14,563 nucleotides of DNA, from contig CALCSX010000375.1 of the NCBI GenBank assembly GCA_937894165.1, positions 1 through 14,563 of the forward strand, read 5' to 3'. The number at the start of each line of letters is the position of its first letter. Position 1 is the stretch's first letter. The DNA is from an uncultured Saprospiraceae bacterium (lineage in GTDB: Bacteria > Bacteroidota > Bacteroidia > Chitinophagales > Saprospiraceae). Position numbers and translations under genes: made by a program. A model generated the notes under the pieces. That model was given only the letters and a program-made list of their open reading frames with translations. It was not told where the DNA came from and made no database searches. Below, piece by piece: positions 13,586 through 14,563 of the stretch.

Positions 13586-13750
13586 ACGTAGTCAATCACA
13601 AAAATTTTCTGAAGAATTAAACCAGATATTACTTCAGTACTTAATTTCGAGATAATTCTAAGAAATAAATTCCTTAGTGATTATTTCTTCACTCAATCAC
13701 TTATATATACGTAATAATCTAAGTTAAGGTTGGTTAGTAAATAAATATTT

Positions 13751-14563
13751 TTACAAACTCTTTAACAAACTGTTCATGGATACCTTTTGCGAGATATAAG
13801 ATTCAACCTCTCCGATGGGTAGTCTAATCTGCTCTAAAGTATCTCTATCTCGCAAAGTCACTGCATTATCTTCTAAAGTTTCGAAATCTATCGTTATACA
13901 AAAAGGAGTTCCGATAGCATCTTGTCTCCTGTACCGCTTGCCTATAGCATCTTTTTCATCATATTGACAATTGAATGCAAATTTCAAATCATTGAAAATT
14001 TCTTTTGCTTTGTCTGTGAGTTCTTCTTTGTTTTTAACTAAGGGAAGGATCGCCGCTTTCACAGGAGCAAGGGCAGGATGTAGCTTAAGTACTGTTCTGA
14101 TAGAGGTATTGCCATTTGCATCAGGTACTTCTTCATCTATTAAAGCTGTGCTCAACATGGCCAGAAACATCCTGTCGCAGCCTATAGAAGTCTCAACAAC
14201 ATAAGGAATGTAATGTCTATTTTCTTCCGGATCAAAATATGTCATTTTCTTGGAACTATGCTCCTGATGCGCTGCCAAATCAAAATCCGTACGGCTATGG
14301 ATTCCTTCCAATTCCTTGAAGCCAAAAGGAAAATTAAATTGGATATCCACCGCAGCATTGGCATAGTGCGCCAGGTTATCGTGGTCCTTGAATCGCAAAT
14401 CGGAAGGAGAAGTGCCAAGAGCCAAATGCCATTTCATCCTGAATTCTTTCCAATAATTATAGAAGTTCATCTCCTCGCCCGGCTTGACAAAAAACTGCAT
14501 CTCCATCTGTTCGAATTCACGCATCCTGAAAATAAATTGTCTTGCTACGATTTCATTTCTGAA
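13751..14563 (-). CDS. glyS: Glycyl-tRNA synthetase, C-terminal part (5' end outside the window)
   Basis: This class II, alpha2-type glycyl-tRNA synthetase charges tRNA-Gly with glycine. About 270 residues are visible and the frame runs off the right edge. Visible landmarks from the N-side are motif 2 (FRNEIVARQFIFRMREFEQME), the tRNA/glycine-binding stretches DLRFKDHDNLAHYANAAVDI and ELEGIHSRTDFDL, motif 3 (VVETSIGCDRMFLAML), and the anticodon-binding domain from about HPALAPVKAAILPLVKN to the end, with RYRRQDAIGTPFCITIDF and VTLRDRDTLEQIR. The domain order and the C-terminus match the eukaryote/archaeal-like single-chain form, which is the form found in Bacteroidota. The ATG at 14524 is an internal methionine, not the start. 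Confidence 0.95.
   Translation of the reverse strand, partial: FRNEIVARQFIFRMREFEQMEMQFFVKPGEEMNFYNYWKEFRMKWHLALGTSPSDLRFKDHDNLAHYANAAVDIQFNFPFGFKELEGIHSRTDFDLAAHQEHSSKKMTYFDPEENRHYIPYVVETSIGCDRMFLAMLSTALIDEEVPDANGNTSIRTVLKLHPALAPVKAAILPLVKNKEELTDKAKEIFNDLKFAFNCQYDEKDAIGKRYRRQDAIGTPFCITIDFETLEDNAVTLRDRDTLEQIRLPIGEVESYISQKVSMNSLLKSL

Larger units (their letters stand above)
12984..13750. other. Gene-free region between glyS and prfA
   Basis: About 770 bases with no credible coding frame. Besides the palindrome array and the terminator reported separately, possible decayed palindrome relatives lie near 13066 (CTTCGAAAATTTT) and 13118 (GAAATCGAGA). The stretch 13586-13750 is plain AT-rich sequence, presumably the 3' untranslated part of glyS. 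Confidence 0.6.

Overview
The window looks like a chromosomal segment of a Bacteroidota bacterium, probably from the Saprospiraceae/Cytophagia side of the phylum; that placement is my inference. The evidence is a Por/T9SS-type C-terminal sorting domain, Bacteroidota-like -7 boxes (TAnnTTTG), start codons without Shine-Dalgarno sequences, high AT content, and the protein styles of the housekeeping genes. No RNA genes, insertion sequences or transposases were seen.

Left edge (1-2450): the 3' end of an unrecognised gene, then a complete ABC exporter half-transporter fusing membrane and ATPase domains, on the same strand.

Accessory island (about 2451-8500): six to seven + strand genes in very AT-rich DNA, each separated by roughly 150-640 bases. 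They are a zinc metallopeptidase resembling the Lit/U49 phage-exclusion family, a small membrane protein, a stand-alone ADP-ribosyltransferase with R / STS / ExE motifs, a small ORF or remnant, a protein of three 23-residue tandem repeats, an unrecognised 176-aa protein, and a J-domain / Ig-like / transmembrane / FGE-type C-type-lectin fusion. The C-terminal tail of the fusion has the layout of a diversity-generating-retroelement (DGR) variable region. The gene set reads as a defence, toxin or conflict locus, but I see no mobility gene.

Core-like right half (8528-14563): a thiol peroxidase lacking the usual resolving cysteine (-), a secreted choice-of-anchor/T9SS protein (+), an ECF sigma factor followed two bases later by its RskA-type membrane anti-sigma factor (+), a GC-rich non-coding element, peptide chain release factor 1 (-), and the 3' part of a glycyl-tRNA synthetase (-).

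Between prfA and glyS lies about 800 bp without genes. It holds an array of eight palindromes with consensus TTCTCGAAATTCGAGAA, spaced almost exactly 47-50 bases apart apart from one 62-base step. This is CRISPR-like in rhythm but not in repeat type. The array, the candidate DGR target and the ADP-ribosyltransferase are the three things most worth pursuing.
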